Source: Sindora glabra
Lineage: Eukaryota > Streptophyta > Magnoliopsida > Fabales > Fabaceae
DNA length: 64,000 bases
NCBI GenBank assembly: GCA_020226215.1
Contig: CM035228.1
Span: forward strand, 67,553,989-67,617,988
Direction: 5' to 3'
The notes under the pieces are model-generated. The model saw only the letters and a list, made by a program, of their open reading frames with translations. It was not told where the DNA came from and made no database searches. This document shows positions 63,414 to 64,000 of this stretch, one piece after another. The position numbers and the translations under genes were made by a program. How positions within the stretch are numbered: position 1 is the stretch's first letter; every line of letters begins with the position of its first letter.

Positions 63414-64000
63414 TTATTGGTACAAAGGAGAATTACTACAACGAAGGATTTAATATAATAATATAAGGTGGCAAAGGGATGTTGCACGATGGATGAAGCT
63501 AATGAAGCAAAAATAGAAACCAAAAGTAAGTATAAACTAATAAGAAAATAGCAAAAGATAAATCAACAAAAACTAGTAGAGATGAACCTAGAAGCGGCGC
63601 GTGGTGGCACATGATGCTTGATAGCTAGATCAAAGTTTGCTAAGTATGATGGTGCAAACAGTGAGGACAGATGCGCAATGGAAAGGCAGATTAGAGAGAA
63701 AAGCAACTAAACACTATGAAGTAAGTCACGCATGGCGACATGCGTAGCTCCAATTATTGGTAAAACTTTGGGGATTGACTAATAAAGGGACAGTGAGTTC
63801 ATTGCTATTGGTAGTGAAACGAGTGGATACTGAGAAAATGTTAATTAGAGAAGACATGGACATGACTACAAATGACAATGGTGTTTGTAACCCATGCAAT
63901 AATTAGTGGCACCACATTTTTGTTAGCAAGCTTAAATTAGAAGGCAGGTTTAATGCACCCCACAAATCAAATTGAACAACAAGGTCATTATGTTCTTGTG
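63414..64000. other. Right flank of CACTA 2, unidentified
   Basis: No convincing coding sequence. The base composition is more even than in the other intergenic parts, so it may be retroelement interior continuing from 53906-54267. Confidence 0.4.

Noticed and set aside
63480..64000. Possible retroelement coding sequence at the right edge.
   Set aside because: Translations in several frames gave no conserved motif that I could defend.

Overview
This is a gene-poor, AT-rich plant nuclear segment. The LTR retrotransposons with plant-type tRNA-Met primer sites, CACTA elements with spliced two-gene structure, Helitron ends and a Mutator-like element point to a flowering plant, probably a eudicot; the species cannot be named. 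No intact host gene was found. Nearly all coding sequence is transposon-derived and broken.

Layout. 1-1174: AT-rich, no gene. 1175-5176: decayed Mutator-like element with ~200 bp terminal inverted repeats (TIRs), SWIM and zinc-knuckle remnants, and a small hAT MITE inside. 5320-6150: diverged triplet microsatellite. 7734-17397: small minus-strand LTR element whose left LTR is split by a larger plus-strand Gypsy-like element (7896-15953) that keeps gag and protease remnants but no visible pol, and carries a ~430 bp inverted repeat. 17587-17961 and 23458-23640: exon-like scraps around a minus-strand Copia element (17962-23457). 23835-49545: a compound region with two Helitron-type 5' ends and two 3' ends, filled with a diverged ~200-350 bp-period AT-rich repeat. 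It holds CACTA element 1 (26710-36009) and a decayed multi-exon minus-strand gene (39304-42832) with a coiled coil, whose introns and 3' flank carry many short imperfect hairpins. 49546-54267: AT-rich sequence with possible hAT MITEs and two Copia LTR pieces in opposite orientation. 54268-63410: CACTA element 2, the better preserved copy. 63411-64000: nothing recognised.

How the genes relate. Each CACTA element has a TNPD-type transposase gene (transposase-associated, Transposase_21, DUF4218-like and DUF4216-like regions) followed on the same strand by a TNPA/Ptta-type gene. Arrays of TCAGCGACGACA-like subterminal repeats, the usual binding sites for the second protein, lie inside both ends. 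All four genes carry nonsense codons, so neither element looks autonomous. The window reads as a nested transposon graveyard; insertion order can be read from target duplications and from elements that interrupt one another. I saw no convincing new cellular system. The most unusual features are the satellite-bearing double-ended Helitron region, the hairpin-repeat family in the coiled-coil gene, and the large inverted repeat in the pol-less LTR element.
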